A stretch of 64,000 nt of DNA from Halobacteriales archaeon QS_8_69_73 (lineage in GTDB: Archaea > Halobacteriota > Halobacteria > Halobacteriales > Haloarculaceae), in NCBI GenBank assembly GCA_003022945.1, contig PXRZ01000008.1, forward strand, positions 8,691 through 72,690, given 5' to 3'. Made by a program: the position numbers and the translations under genes. The notes under the pieces were generated by a model. It did no database searches. It had not been told where the DNA came from and was given only the letters and a program-made list of their open reading frames with translations. Below, in pieces: positions 35,442 to 45,323 of the stretch (position 1 is its first letter; each line of letters opens with the position of its first letter).

Positions 35442-36403
35442 GCGTCCTCGCCGTCGCCGAGCACCGCCGCGGCGACCTCCGGGACGTCTCCCTGGAGCTG
35501 ATCACCGCCGGCCGCCGACTGGCCGACGCGACCGGCGGCGACCTCGACGTCGTCGTCGTCGGCGGCGACGTCGACGCCTTCGCCGAACGGCTCGACCGCG
35601 AGGGCGTCGACACCGTCTACACCGTCGACGAGGGCGAGGAGTTCAACCACGGGGTGTACGCCGACGCCGTCGAACAGCTCCACGCCGAGCTGGAGCCGAC
35701 CGCGCTCGTGGCGCCGAACTCGGTCAACGGCCTCGACTACGTCCCCGCAGTCGCCGAGCGGCTCGACGTCCCGCTGATCACCGACGTCATCGACTTCGAG
35801 GCCGGCGACGGGATCGAGGTCACCCGCGAGCAGTACGGCGGCAAGGTCGAGACCACCTACGACGTCGACGCCGACCGGTACGCCGTCACGATCCGGCCGG
35901 CGGAGTACCCGAAGGCCGAGGCGAGCGGCAACGCGACCGTCGAGGCCTTCGACGCCGACGTCGGCGACGACCCCGGGACGACAGTCAACGGCTTCGAGGA
36001 GGTCGGCGGCGGCGACGTCGACATCACCGAGGCTGACGTCCTCGTCTCCGTCGGCCGGGGTATCGAGGAGGAGGACAACATCCCGCTGATCGAGGAGCTG
36101 GCCGACACCCTCGGCGCGACGCTGTCGTCGTCCCGTCCCATCGTCGACAATGGCTGGCTGCCGAAGAACCGCCAGGTCGGTCAGTCCGGCAAGGTCGTCA
36201 CGCCGGACGTCTACATCGCCGTCGGCATCTCCGGGGCCGTCCAGCACGTCGCCGGCATGAAAGGCGCCGACACCATCGTCGCCATCAACACCGACCCCAG
36301 CGCCCCCATCTACGACATCGCCGACTACGGCATCGTCGACGACCTCTTCGAGGTCGTGCCGGAGCTCATCGAAGCCTTCGGCGGCGAGGCGCCCGACGTC
36401 TAA
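35438..36403 (+). CDS. etfA: Electron transfer flavoprotein alpha subunit
   Basis: 321 residues, GTG start overlapping the etfB stop (GTGA). The C-terminal FAD domain is complete: [55 protein letters not shown]. Carries the FAD of the EtfAB heterodimer. A T-rich stop (ACTTTTTGC) follows at 36408-36418 as a likely terminator. Confidence 0.93.
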   Translation: MSVLAVAEHRRGDLRDVSLELITAGRRLADATGGDLDVVVVGGDVDAFAERLDREGVDTVYTVDEGEEFNHGVYADAVEQLHAELEPTALVAPNSVNGLDYVPAVAERLDVPLITDVIDFEAGDGIEVTREQYGGKVETTYDVDADRYAVTIRPAEYPKAEASGNATVEAFDADVGDDPGTTVNGFEEVGGGDVDITEADVLVSVGRGIEEEDNIPLIEELADTLGATLSSSRPIVDNGWLPKNRQVGQSGKVVTPDVYIAVGISGAVQHVAGMKGADTIVAINTDPSAPIYDIADYGIVDDLFEVVPELIEAFGGEAPDV

Positions 36404-36630
36404 AACCCACTTTTTGCACTTCCCTCGCGCGCCTTCAGCGCACTCGGTCAGGCAAAAACTTGGGGAAAATATGCGCGCGTACTCCTTCGCGCGGCTTCGC
36501 CGCGCTCAGTCCGTGCGCGCTACGGCGCCTCCCTGCGGTCGGCGCCGCGAACCGCCTCGGGGGCGACCTGACGGACGCCCCACTCGGCGGATGCTAACTC
36601 CGAGTCGATGGCTCGGTTAGTGTAGAGAAA
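36404..36630. other. Intergenic region after etfA
   Basis: Holds the T-run just after etfA and GC-rich inverted repeats, among them GCGCGGC-TTC-GCCGCGC near 36490-36510. No gene recognised. Confidence 0.4.
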
Positions 36631-36909
36631 CTACTTCTCGTGTACCGTTTGCTGATACCGTTCTCCGGTGACAGTGTAACGGTGGTAGTCTGCGATTTCG
36701 TCGCCCAGTGGCGTCCGATTTCGCAGAACGCCATCGTGCTGCCCTTCGATAGTCTCAGTAACCCTCTCGATGGCCCGTTTCGAATTCTCATTCCCGTCTT
36801 CGTGGCCGATTGCCACCAGTTCTAACTCGGGTCGGTCGAACACGGGACGAATCACTCGAACTAGTTCGAGAGTCGTCGAGACGGCCCTCGTCGTCCGGCG
36901 AATCGCCAC
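36631..36909 (-). CDS. Hypothetical protein of lower GC
   Basis: 92 residues from a GTG (MAIRRTTRAVSTTLELVRVI), ending LGDEIADYHRYTVTGERYQQ TVHEK. Composition and third-position GC are below the neighbours, which suggests transfer or decay. It might be the remnant of a longer gene. No family recognised. Confidence 0.4.
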   Translation of the reverse strand: MAIRRTTRAVSTTLELVRVIRPVFDRPELELVAIGHEDGNENSKRAIERVTETIEGQHDGVLRNRTPLGDEIADYHRYTVTGERYQQTVHEK

Positions 36910-37067
36910 AGGCGGTTCGCGTTGGATTTTTCGGGGAGTAAGAGACCGGAGATTCCTCGGACCGTACTCGCGGGGCCGCGGCCCGCGAGCGGACGCTGCA
37001 GGTGCCCCGCGCAGAATGTCCGGGACGCATCCGTCACGTACTTCCGGGGACCCGCCCTACCCTTTTT

Positions 37068-37943
37068 ATGGAGTACCTCGAGCGGCGTCGGGCGCTCGTC
37101 GAGGAGCGACTCGAGCCAGTTCTCGAGGCCGCGGAGCCGGACGCCATGACCGAGCGGCTAAAGCACGTCTCCCTGTCGGGCGGCAAGCGGGTCCGGCCGA
37201 TGGTGACGCTACTCGCCTTCGAGGCCGCCGGCGGCGAGTTGGCCGGCGGGAGCGGTCGTCCGCGTCGGGCGGCCGACGACGCGGTCGACTTCGCGGTCGG
37301 GGTCGAGCTCGTCCACAACGCCTCGCTGGTCGTCGACGATATCATCGACGAGTCGGGGCTGCGGCGCGGCGTCGACAGCGCCTGGGCGGCGTTCGGCCAC
37401 GGGTCGGCCATCGTCACCAGCGACGGGCTGCTCGGGGAGGCCTTCGCGCTGTTTTCCGCCGACGACCGTGCCATGCGGGTCGTCAGCGAGGCGATGGTCG
37501 AGCTCGGCGAGGGCGAGGCGACCGAACTCGTCGCCCGCCCGGCCACCGAGGAGGAGTACATGGAGCTGGCCCGCCGGAAGACGGGGGCGCTGTTCCGCGC
37601 CGCCGCGGAGCTGGGCGCCATCGCCGCCGACGCCGACGCCTACACCGTCGAGTCGTTCGGCCGCTACGCAGAACGGGTCGGCATCGCCTTCCAGATCCGC
37701 GACGACGTCCTCGACGCGACCGCCGACGCCGACGACCTCGGCAAGCCCACCGGCCAGGACGCCGAGATGGAGCGGCCATCGCTCGTCCGGATCACGGAGA
37801 TGACGCCTGAGGAGACCAACGAGCGGGCCCGCCGGGAGTCAGAGGCGGCGCTGTCGGCCCTGGAGACCGCCGACGTCGTCGACTCGAAGGCCGTCGGCTA
37901 CCTCCAGGACCTCGCGGAGTTCGTCGTCGTCCGGGAACGCTGA
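37068..37943 (+). CDS. idsA: Polyprenyl diphosphate synthase (GGPP/FPP type)
   Basis: 291 residues from MEYLERRRALVEERL. First Asp-rich motif VVDDIIDES near residue 86, second FQIRDDVLDATAD near 205, substrate-binding GGKRVRP near 42. Condenses isopentenyl diphosphate with allylic diphosphates to make C15-C20 chains for archaeal ether lipids and quinones. Chain length cannot be fixed from sequence. Followed 45 nt later by prs on the same strand. Confidence 0.88.
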   Translation: MEYLERRRALVEERLEPVLEAAEPDAMTERLKHVSLSGGKRVRPMVTLLAFEAAGGELAGGSGRPRRAADDAVDFAVGVELVHNASLVVDDIIDESGLRRGVDSAWAAFGHGSAIVTSDGLLGEAFALFSADDRAMRVVSEAMVELGEGEATELVARPATEEEYMELARRKTGALFRAAAELGAIAADADAYTVESFGRYAERVGIAFQIRDDVLDATADADDLGKPTGQDAEMERPSLVRITEMTPEETNERARRESEAALSALETADVVDSKAVGYLQDLAEFVVVRER

Positions 37944-37988
37944 CCGCGAACGGCAACGTGTTTACCGACGGGCGCCGCAATTCCGTGC

Positions 37989-38822
37989 ATGATCGTGCCC
38001 GGCTCCACCTCCCAGGAGCTCGCGGCGGCGCTCGCCGCGGAGCTGGACGAGCCGCTGGCCGCCGTCGAGTACGACCGTTTCGCCGACGGCGAGCGGCTCG
38101 TCCGCGTGCCCGAGACCGACGACCGCGCCGTCGTCGTCTGTGCGACCGTCTCCGACCACGCCCACGTCGAGCTGCTCCAGCTGCAGGACGCCGCCCGCCG
38201 ACGGGCCGACGAGGTCGTCACTGTCCTGCCGTACATGGGGTACGCCCGCCAGGACGAGGCCTTCGAACCCGGACAGCCGGTCTCGGCGCGGGCCGTCGCG
38301 CGGGCCGTCTCGACCGGCACCGACCGCGTCGTCGTCGTCAACCCCCACGAGCGGGCGGTGTGTGACTTCTTCGACGCACCCTGCGAGGCCGTCGACGCCG
38401 CCGCCCGGCTGGCGGCGCCGCTGCCGGAGCTGGACGAGCCGCTGTTCCTCGCGCCCGACGCCGGGGCCGTCGCGCTGGCAGCGGCCGTCCGGGACGCCCA
38501 CGGCGGCGGCGAGACCGACCACTTCCAGAAGCACCGCGTCTCCGACACCGACGTCGAGGTCCGACCCAGCGACGCCCGGACCGCCGGCCGGGACGTGGTG
38601 CTCGTCGACGACATCGTCGCCACGGGGGCGACGATGAGCACCGCCATCGACCAGCTGTCGCGGCCGGCGCGGGTGTTCGTCGCCTGCGTCCACCCGATGC
38701 TGACCGACGGCGCCCGGACGAGACTCGCCGCCGCCGGCGCCGACGGCGTCTACGGCACCGACACCGTCGAGCGACCCGTCTCCGCGGTCAGCGCTGCCCC
38801 CGCCGTCGCCGACGTCCTCTGA
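37989..38822 (+). CDS. prs: Ribose-phosphate pyrophosphokinase
   Basis: 277 residues. Makes PRPP from ribose 5-phosphate and ATP for nucleotides and histidine. Seen: RFADGERLVRVPE, YMGYARQDEAFEPGQPVSA, VVVNPHERAV and the PRPP loop VVLVDDIVATGATMS. Slightly shorter than bacterial Prs, as usual in archaea. Confidence 0.92.
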   Translation: MIVPGSTSQELAAALAAELDEPLAAVEYDRFADGERLVRVPETDDRAVVVCATVSDHAHVELLQLQDAARRRADEVVTVLPYMGYARQDEAFEPGQPVSARAVARAVSTGTDRVVVVNPHERAVCDFFDAPCEAVDAAARLAAPLPELDEPLFLAPDAGAVALAAAVRDAHGGGETDHFQKHRVSDTDVEVRPSDARTAGRDVVLVDDIVATGATMSTAIDQLSRPARVFVACVHPMLTDGARTRLAAAGADGVYGTDTVERPVSAVSAAPAVADVL

Positions 38823-38913
38823 GGGTCATCGCAGGGCCGACCGGAAGAGCCGCCAGCGGCTGCCACTCGACCTGCTTCACGCACCGACGCCCGGACCGGG
38901 CGAGCAGCGCGGG

Positions 38914-39201
38914 TCACCGCTCGCCGACGCTATCGGCGTCGAACTTTACGTACGCTTCCGTCTCGGCGTCCGGGAGCGCGGGGTCGTGGTGGCGGTACGT
39001 CCGCCGCGACCCGCACCACGGGCAGTCAGGCGTTTCTTGATCGTCCGTCGGCGCACCGTCGCCGTCGCCGTGGTGGCTGTTTGCGTCGCCGGCGTCGTCC
39101 CCCCCGCCGTCGTCATCGTCGCCGCCGGCATCGTCCCCTCCGGCGGTACCCGCCGACGGGTCGCGATGACCGCAGGCCGGACACACCAGAAAGCGGGTCA
39201 T
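38914..39201 (-). CDS. Small zinc-ribbon protein
   Basis: 95 residues from MTRFLVCPACGHRDP at 39201. Two Cys pairs, CPACG and CPWCG, are separated by a low-complexity Gly/Asp/His linker and form one likely zinc ribbon. ATG overlaps the stop of the upstream peptidase gene (39198-39201), so it is translated with it. Function unknown. Confidence 0.75.
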   Translation of the reverse strand: MTRFLVCPACGHRDPSAGTAGGDDAGGDDDDGGGDDAGDANSHHGDGDGAPTDDQETPDCPWCGSRRTYRHHDPALPDAETEAYVKFDADSVGER

Positions 39202-41144
39202 CGCCGCCCCCACAGCAGCAGCGTCGCGGCCAGCGCCGCGAGGACAATGATAGGGCCAGGGGCAGCGCCGACCGCGTCCGTCTCCGTCGTCACCGCCCCG
39301 TCTCCTCCCTTGCCGGCGCCGGCCCGTTCGGCCGGGGTCTGCGACGCCGAGGCCCCCTCCCGAACCTGCACCCGCGTCGATGCCCGGTCGCCGGCCCGGA
39401 CGGTGTAGTCGCCGGGCGTCTCGAACGTCGTCGTCGCCTCGACGGTCGTCTCCCTGGTGACGGCCACGCGCGTGCCGGCGACCGGCTGGCCGTCGACGGC
39501 GAACTCGACGGTGCCGGCGGCCGGGCGGTCGGCCGCCGGGACGACGGTCGCTCGCAGCACCACGCTCTCGCCGGGGGCGGCCGTCTTCGGCGCGGCCGAC
39601 AGTTCCGTCACCCGCGGCTCGCCCGGCGGCTCGACGGTCGCCGTCGCCGTCGTCCCGCCTGCCCGCAGTCCGTACTCGCCCGGCGTCTCGAAGTCGCGGG
39701 CGAACGACAGCGTCGTCGACTCCCCGGGGGCGAGGCGGCCGCGGCGGGTCTCGACGAGGTCGCCGTCGACGGCGAACTCAACGACGTACCCGCCGGGGTC
39801 GGGGCCCTCGTTGCGGACGACGACGGTCATCTCGAGCCGCTCGCCGGCGACGAGCCGCGGCGTCTCGAGCGACTCCGACCGGTAGGGGCCGTCGACGGCG
39901 TACCCCTCGACGGACCGGGTGAACACCGCCCCGCCGAAGGCCTCGGCATGGGCCGCCCGATCCCAGGTCGGCGGCGTCGCCGTCGTTTCGGTGTACCGCT
40001 CGGCGTCCGCGCGGATATCCGCCCCGCCGGCGGCCTCGATTGCGTCCAACAGGTCGGCCTGCGTCACCTCCCCGCCGCCGAACTCCGCGACGACGCCGCC
40101 GACGGAGGCGTCGGCGGTCGCCCTGAGCCGCCGGTCCAGCGCCCCGTAGACGAGCGCGCCCTTCTCGTAGTCGGCCTCGTCGTCCCAGGTGTCCGGCTCC
40201 GCCAGCCGGACGTCCGCGTGGGTCTCGCGGTCGCCCTGCTCCAGCTTTCGCCGGAACGTCCCGTGGTCGATACGGCCGGTCTCGTAGCTGTACAGCGCCG
40301 CGTAGTAATCGGCCATCCCCTCGATCGTCCACCGCGTCGCCTCGGTCGGCTCGTACTCCTGCCGCGTGTGGACGTACTCGTGGACCCAGGCGTTGCGCGG
40401 GCCGGCGACGCGCTGGGTGTCGCGGACCCACATGTCGGCGTCGCCGCGCTGGAGGCCGGTGGCGGCCCACCCGACGGTCGTCGGCGCGGCGACGACGAAC
40501 ACCTTCCCGTCGGGATCGCCGAACGGGAGCCGGCGGGCGGCCTCGGCCATCGAGTCCAGGACCGTCTCGGGGTCGGTCCGCAGATCGGCCGCCGCGGGGA
40601 CGACCAGCCGGAGCCGCTGGTCAACCCCCTCGACGTCGCGGGTTCGGACCTCGGCCGGGCCGAGGTAGGTGACGTTCGGCCCGGCGACGCCCTCGCCGGC
40701 GACCGTGTGGCGCTGGTCGACCGCGAGCCGCTCCGTCCGGTCGTAGACGGCGACCCGCGGCGACCGGACGAGCGCCCATCCGTCGGTAGCGACGTAGGTG
40801 TACCGCTCGCCGGCACCCCGATCGACGGTGACGTTACCGGCCATCGTGTACGACAGCGTCGGCCGGTCGGTCGAGCGGGTCCACTCGTAGGTCCGCTCGT
40901 CGACCCGGGTGAACCCCTCCGTCTCGTAGACGTCCGTCCGCCGCGGGAGCACCACCGTGAGGCCGGCGGCGTCGCTCGGCGCGTCGACCGCCGTCGTCAC
41001 GTCGACCCGGCCGGGCTCGTCGGCGCTAACCGTGTGCTCGACGGGTACCTCCTGGGCGGCCGCCGGCGCCGCCAGGAGGGCCGCGCCGGTCGCCAGCAGG
41101 ATGAAAAGCGCGATCGCCGCGACCGGCCGCCGGGATGGGGGCAT
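39198..41144 (-). CDS. Cell-surface metallopeptidase-like protein with CARDB-type domains
   Basis: 648 residues. Signal peptide (AAIALFILLATGAALLAAPAAAQ). Zinc site HEYVH in NAWVHEYVHTRQEYEP with the downstream Glu in TIEGMADYYAALY, a gluzincin arrangement as in M61/M1-like enzymes. Two CARDB-like modules follow (VVVRNEGPDPGGYVVEFAVDG; VTELSAAPKTAAPGESVVL). C-terminal anchor IIVLAALAATLLLWGRR. A secreted, membrane-held protease. ATG abuts the ileS stop (41144), and it overlaps the zinc-ribbon gene, so the three may form one operon with ileS. Confidence 0.85.
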   Translation of the reverse strand: MPPSRRPVAAIALFILLATGAALLAAPAAAQEVPVEHTVSADEPGRVDVTTAVDAPSDAAGLTVVLPRRTDVYETEGFTRVDERTYEWTRSTDRPTLSYTMAGNVTVDRGAGERYTYVATDGWALVRSPRVAVYDRTERLAVDQRHTVAGEGVAGPNVTYLGPAEVRTRDVEGVDQRLRLVVPAAADLRTDPETVLDSMAEAARRLPFGDPDGKVFVVAAPTTVGWAATGLQRGDADMWVRDTQRVAGPRNAWVHEYVHTRQEYEPTEATRWTIEGMADYYAALYSYETGRIDHGTFRRKLEQGDRETHADVRLAEPDTWDDEADYEKGALVYGALDRRLRATADASVGGVVAEFGGGEVTQADLLDAIEAAGGADIRADAERYTETTATPPTWDRAAHAEAFGGAVFTRSVEGYAVDGPYRSESLETPRLVAGERLEMTVVVRNEGPDPGGYVVEFAVDGDLVETRRGRLAPGESTTLSFARDFETPGEYGLRAGGTTATATVEPPGEPRVTELSAAPKTAAPGESVVLRATVVPAADRPAAGTVEFAVDGQPVAGTRVAVTRETTVEATTTFETPGDYTVRAGDRASTRVQVREGASASQTPAERAGAGKGGDGAVTTETDAVGAAPGPIIVLAALAATLLLWGRR

Positions 41145-44100
41145 CAGTCGCCGGCCACGGGCTCGATGGCGATCCGCACGTCGGTGCCCTCCACGTCCCA
41201 GGTCCGGTCGTGGCCGTCGGCGACGCCGCCGAATCCGGCCGCCCGTACCTCCTCGGCGATGAGTCCCTCGTGGTCGCGGACCAGCCCCGCGAGGCGGTCG
41301 TCCGCGACGTCGAGGTCGACGCGGATCTCCGCCTCGATGTCGAGGTCCAGTTCCTTCCGCATCTCCTGGACCCGGCGGACCACCTCGCGGGCGTATCCCT
41401 CCGATTCGATGGTCTCGGTCAGCGTCGCGTCGACGTAGATGACGCCGCGCTCCTCGCCGTCGACGTCGAAGGCGGTGCCCTCGACGCCTTCGGGCGTCTC
41501 GGCGGTGAACGACACCATCTCGTCGGTCAGCTCGACCGCGCGGCCGAGTTCGTCGGCGACGGCCGTCGACAGCGCCTCGAGGCTCGGCTCTTCGAGCGTG
41601 ACGGCGTTGATCGCGTCCATCACCTCGCCGGCCGCGTCGCCGAACTCGGGGCCGAGCACCGACATGTCTGCCCGGACGCCGTACCGCAGTTCCGCCCAGT
41701 CGGCGTCGGGCTCGACCAGCTCGATCTCGCGGGCGTTGAGCCGGTCACACAGCAGCGGTCGGTGGCGGTCGACGGCCGCGGCGGTCGCCTCGTCGTCGGC
41801 GGCGACGACGGCCCGCCGGACGGGCCAGCGGAGCTTCCGCTCGGCCCGCTGGCGGGCGTTGGAGCCGGCCTCCTCGACGGCCGCGACGACGCCGACGTCG
41901 GCCTCGAGTTGCGGGTCCCGGAGCGACTCCGTCGGCTCCGGCCAGTCGCACATGTGGACGGTGTCGAAGCCGTCGTCGCCGGTCAGCGTCCCGTAGATGT
42001 CGTCGGCGACGTACGGCGCGTAGGGCGCCAGCAGCTTCGTCGTCTCCACGAGCACGCGGTACAGCGTCGCGTAGGCGGCCTGCTTGCTCGGCGACTCCTC
42101 CTCTTCCCACATCCGCTCGCGGACGACCTGGATGTAGAACCGGGAGACGTCCTCGACGACGAACTCGAGCAGCGCGTCGAGGGCCTTGTCCTGCCGGAAC
42201 GACTCCCAGAAGTCGGTCATCTCGGCGACGGTGGTCTGGAGCCGCGACAGCACCCACTCGTCGACGGTCTCGAGGTCGGCGTCGGCCAGCGCCGCCGACC
42301 CGTCCGTGTCGGGGTCGAAGCCGTCCAGCCGCATGTACGGCAGCGGGAACCGGAAGACGTTCCAGAGGATGTTGAGCCGGCGTTCCATCTCGGCGGTCTC
42401 GTCCCAGGAGAACCGCATGTCGTCGCCCTGCGGCGTCACTGACAGCAGGAACAGCCGCATCGGGTCGACGCCGTGCTCGTCGATCACCTCGTGGGGGTCG
42501 ACGAGGATGTCCTTCGACTTCGACATGCTGCGGCCGTCGGGCATATTGGCGAAGCCGTGCATCACCACCTGCCGGTAGGGAATCTCGTCGAGGGCGGCCC
42601 CGCCCATCCCCAGCTGCGACCAGAACCACCCGCGGGTCTGGTCGTGGGCCTCAATGATGAGGTCGGCGGGCCACAGCCGCTCGAAGTCGTCGGTCTCCTC
42701 GGGGTAGTTCAGCGTCCCCCACGACGCCATCGACGAGTCCAGCCAGACGTCGAAGACGTCCGGTACCCGGGTGTAGGTGGTGCCGCCCTCGGTGATCGTC
42801 AGCTCGTCGACGGTGTCCTTGTGGAGGTCGACCGTCTCGGGGTCGACCGCCTGGTCGGCCCGCTCGGCCAGCTCCTCCCGCGAGGACACGACGATGGCGT
42901 CGTCGACGTCGCCCGACCAGTCTTCGGCGGCTTCGCCGCCTTCGTTCGAGGCAGTAGCCTCGCTATCCGGCGTCCAGATGGGGATCGGAATCCCCCAGTA
43001 GCGCTGCCGGGAGACGTTCCAGTCCGGCGACTCCTCGACGAAGTCCGTGAACCGGTCGTCCCGGGCCTCCTGGGGGTACCACTCGCTGTCCTCGATGAGC
43101 GACAGCAGGTCCTCTTTGATGTCGGTGACCGTGATGTACCACTGGTCGGTCACCATCTGGACGACGGGCGTGTCGCACCGCCAGCAGTGGCCGTAGTCGT
43201 GGTGGTGCCGACCGCCGTGCAGCAGCAGCCCTCTCGCCTCGAGGTCGTCGGTGATATCGGGGTCGGCATCCTTGACGAACTGGCCGGCGTAGTCGCCGGC
43301 CGCCGGCTCGTAGATGCCGTCGGGCCCCACCGGGCAGAACACCTCCAGGCCGAGTTCCCGGCCGCGCTCGAAGTCCACCTCGCCGTGGCCGGGCGCGGAG
43401 TGGACCAGCCCCGTGCGGTCGGTCTCGACGTAGTCGGCGGTGTACACCTGCAGGGCGCCGTCGCCGTCCGGGGCGTCGGGCACTGCCTCCCGAAGCGGGT
43501 GCTCGTAGCGCCAGCCGACCAGCTCCTCGCCGGACAGCGACTCCCCGAGCGTCCACTCCTCGTAGCCGCCCCGCTCCAGGGTCTCCTCGACGCAGGACTC
43601 CTCGAGGTAGAGCCGCTCGGTCTCGCCGTCGGCGGTCGCCTCGACGGCCCGGTAGGTGGCGTCGCCGTCGACGGCGACGAAGGTGTTGGCCGGGATGGTC
43701 CACGGCGTCGTCGTCCAGATGCGTCCCCGCTCGCTCGTTCCGAGGGCTCGCTCCGCTCGCCCTCGCGCTCCCGGTCGACGAGCGGGAACTTCACGTAGAC
43801 CGAGGGGTCCTCGACGTGGTCGTACTCGACCTCGTTGTTGGCGATGGCGGTCTCACACCGCGGGCACTGCGAGATGGAGCGTTTGCCCTGCTCGACGAGC
43901 CCGCGCTCGTGGGCCTTCGAGAATCCCCACCACGCCGCCTCCATGTAGGAGGGGTCGATCGTCCGGTAGGGGTCGTCCCAGTCCATCCAGACGCCGAACG
44001 ACCGGAAGTCCTCCTGTAGCCCGGCCAGCTGCTCGGTGGCGTAGGCCTTGCACTCCTGGATGAAGTTCTGCTCGCCGAACTCCTCGATGTCCTTCTTGTT

Positions 44101-44415
44101 GTCGAAGCCGAGCCGCCCTTCGACGCGGGTCTCGATGGGCAGTCCGTGCATGTCGTAGCCCGGCCGGTCGGTGACGTCGTACCCGCACATCCGGTGGTAG
44201 CGGATGTAGGCGTCCTTCAGCGTCTTGTTCCAGGTCGTCCCCATGTGGGCCGACCCGGAGGTGTACGGCGGGCCGTCGACGAAGAAGAACTCCTCGCCGC
44301 CCTCGCGGTGTCGCTTGGTCTGCTCGTAGGCGTCGACCGCCTCCCACCACTCGGCGATGCGGTCCTCGACCCCGCCGGCGTCGTACCGGTCGTCGACCGT
44401 CTCGAACCTGCTCAT
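41144..44415 (-). CDS. ileS: Isoleucyl-tRNA synthetase, coding frame broken by a 41-nt insertion
   Basis: Charges tRNA-Ile. HIGH-type motif GSAHMGTTWNKTLKDAY near residue 55; KMSKS-type motif as SMSKSKD (near 42520); full length about 1090 codons. The first part reads normally to VKFPLVDRE, then meets 41 nt (43727-43767) that shift the frame; normal sequence resumes as GRIWTTTPWTIPANTF. Removing exactly those 41 nt gives VDREGRIWTTT. A second, in-frame insertion (SEATASNEGGEAAED) at 42926-42962 is also built of two hairpins. Being essential, it must be expressed somehow, have another copy, or be an assembly fault. Confidence 0.88.
43727..43767 (-). repeat. 41-nt palindromic insertion in ileS
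   Basis: Contains CGAGGGC / GCCCTCG (43741-43765, 11-nt loop) and GAACGAGCGAGCGG. Flanked by CGGG on both sides, a possible short duplication. Translated it gives the basic/acidic filler REGERSEPSERAS. Similar GAGCGAGCG strings occur inside the dispersed repeats. Confidence 0.55.
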
Positions 44416-44474
44416 ACGTCACGTATCCGGCCGCGCTGTTAAATGAGAATCGGTAGCCTGCCAACCGTTCCGAC

Positions 44475-44978
44475 TCACTCCAGTTGGATCTTCCGGACGA
44501 ACTCGAACCCACGGATCTCGTTTATTACCTCGCCGTCGAGCGGCCGATCGGTGACGAGATACAGCCGGGGCTCGTCGGTGAACTCCGGGTCTTCGCTTAT
44601 CGTCTGCCGGATCGAGATGCCGTGGTCGGCGAGAACGCCGGTCACCGCCGAGACGATGCCGTGGCGGTCGGCGTCGTCCGGCAGCACCGTCAGCACCGTC
44701 AGGTCCAGCACCGGCGCGAGATCCATCAGCGAGGGGATCGCCGAGATGTTCTGGAAGATGCGCCGCAGTTCCTCGTCGGCGAGGATGGCGTCGGTCGTCG
44801 CGTCGACGACGCGACGGTCGACGTCGATCTCCCGGGCGATGCCGGTGTTCGGGATCTCGATGCCCCCCGAGACGACCCGGCCGCCGTCGTTGACCGAGAA
44901 CCCCCGCTCCAGCAGAAGTCGGATGACAGCCTGCTGGCTCGGGCTGTCCTCGAATTTTCGCATAATTTCGTCGAACAT
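44475..44978 (-). CDS. ACT-domain regulator of amino acid metabolism (COG2150 type)
   Basis: 167 residues from MFDEIMRKFEDSPSQQAVIR at 44978. N-terminal winged-helix-like half (IRLLLERGFSVNDGGRVVSG), then an ACT domain (LDLTVLTVLPDDADRHGIVS, AVTGVLADHGISIRQTISED) that would bind an amino acid. Known as a conserved archaeal predicted transcription regulator. A stable hairpin directly precedes and touches the start codon (44979-45006). Confidence 0.8.
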   Translation of the reverse strand: MFDEIMRKFEDSPSQQAVIRLLLERGFSVNDGGRVVSGGIEIPNTGIAREIDVDRRVVDATTDAILADEELRRIFQNISAIPSLMDLAPVLDLTVLTVLPDDADRHGIVSAVTGVLADHGISIRQTISEDPEFTDEPRLYLVTDRPLDGEVINEIRGFEFVRKIQLE

Positions 44979-45323
44979 ACACGCCCCCTCGCGCGGAGGG
45001 GTGTTGTCAGTTACGACGGCGGTGGACGTGCGCCTCGGCCACCTCTCAACGGAAGCGAGAGCTCGTAGCGGGGGCACCGCACTTCGGAGCCCTGGCGGGC
45101 GCTGGGGGCCGTAGACGGTGCTGACGACGATTCACGATAGGGACGGGAGCGGCCGTCGGTGAAATGACGGCGTCCGTCGCCATGGCGTCGCGACGGCGGG
45201 GTAGCGAACAGGCGGTGCCGGCAGCGACGACCGGCGGTGCACCGCGCTCCCGCGAGACGCCGGTCGGTCGTGGTCAGCGCACACGACCTCTGGCCCCGTT
45301 TTGATATATAAAAGGTCGGCCGT
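44979..45323 (-). other. 345-bp gap with a leader hairpin
   Basis: Just before the ACT gene's ATG the minus strand folds as ACACCCCTC / GAGGGGGCGTGT with a small bulge and CGCGC loop. A TATA-like TTTATATATC at 45302-45312 on the minus strand could drive a roughly 300-nt leader or a separate RNA. No tRNA, 7S or RNase P signature found. Confidence 0.45.

Noticed and set aside
45030-45070. AGAGGTGGCCGAGGCGC resembling a tRNA-Ser/Leu D arm on the minus strand
   Set aside because: No matching acceptor, anticodon or T arm can be built around it.
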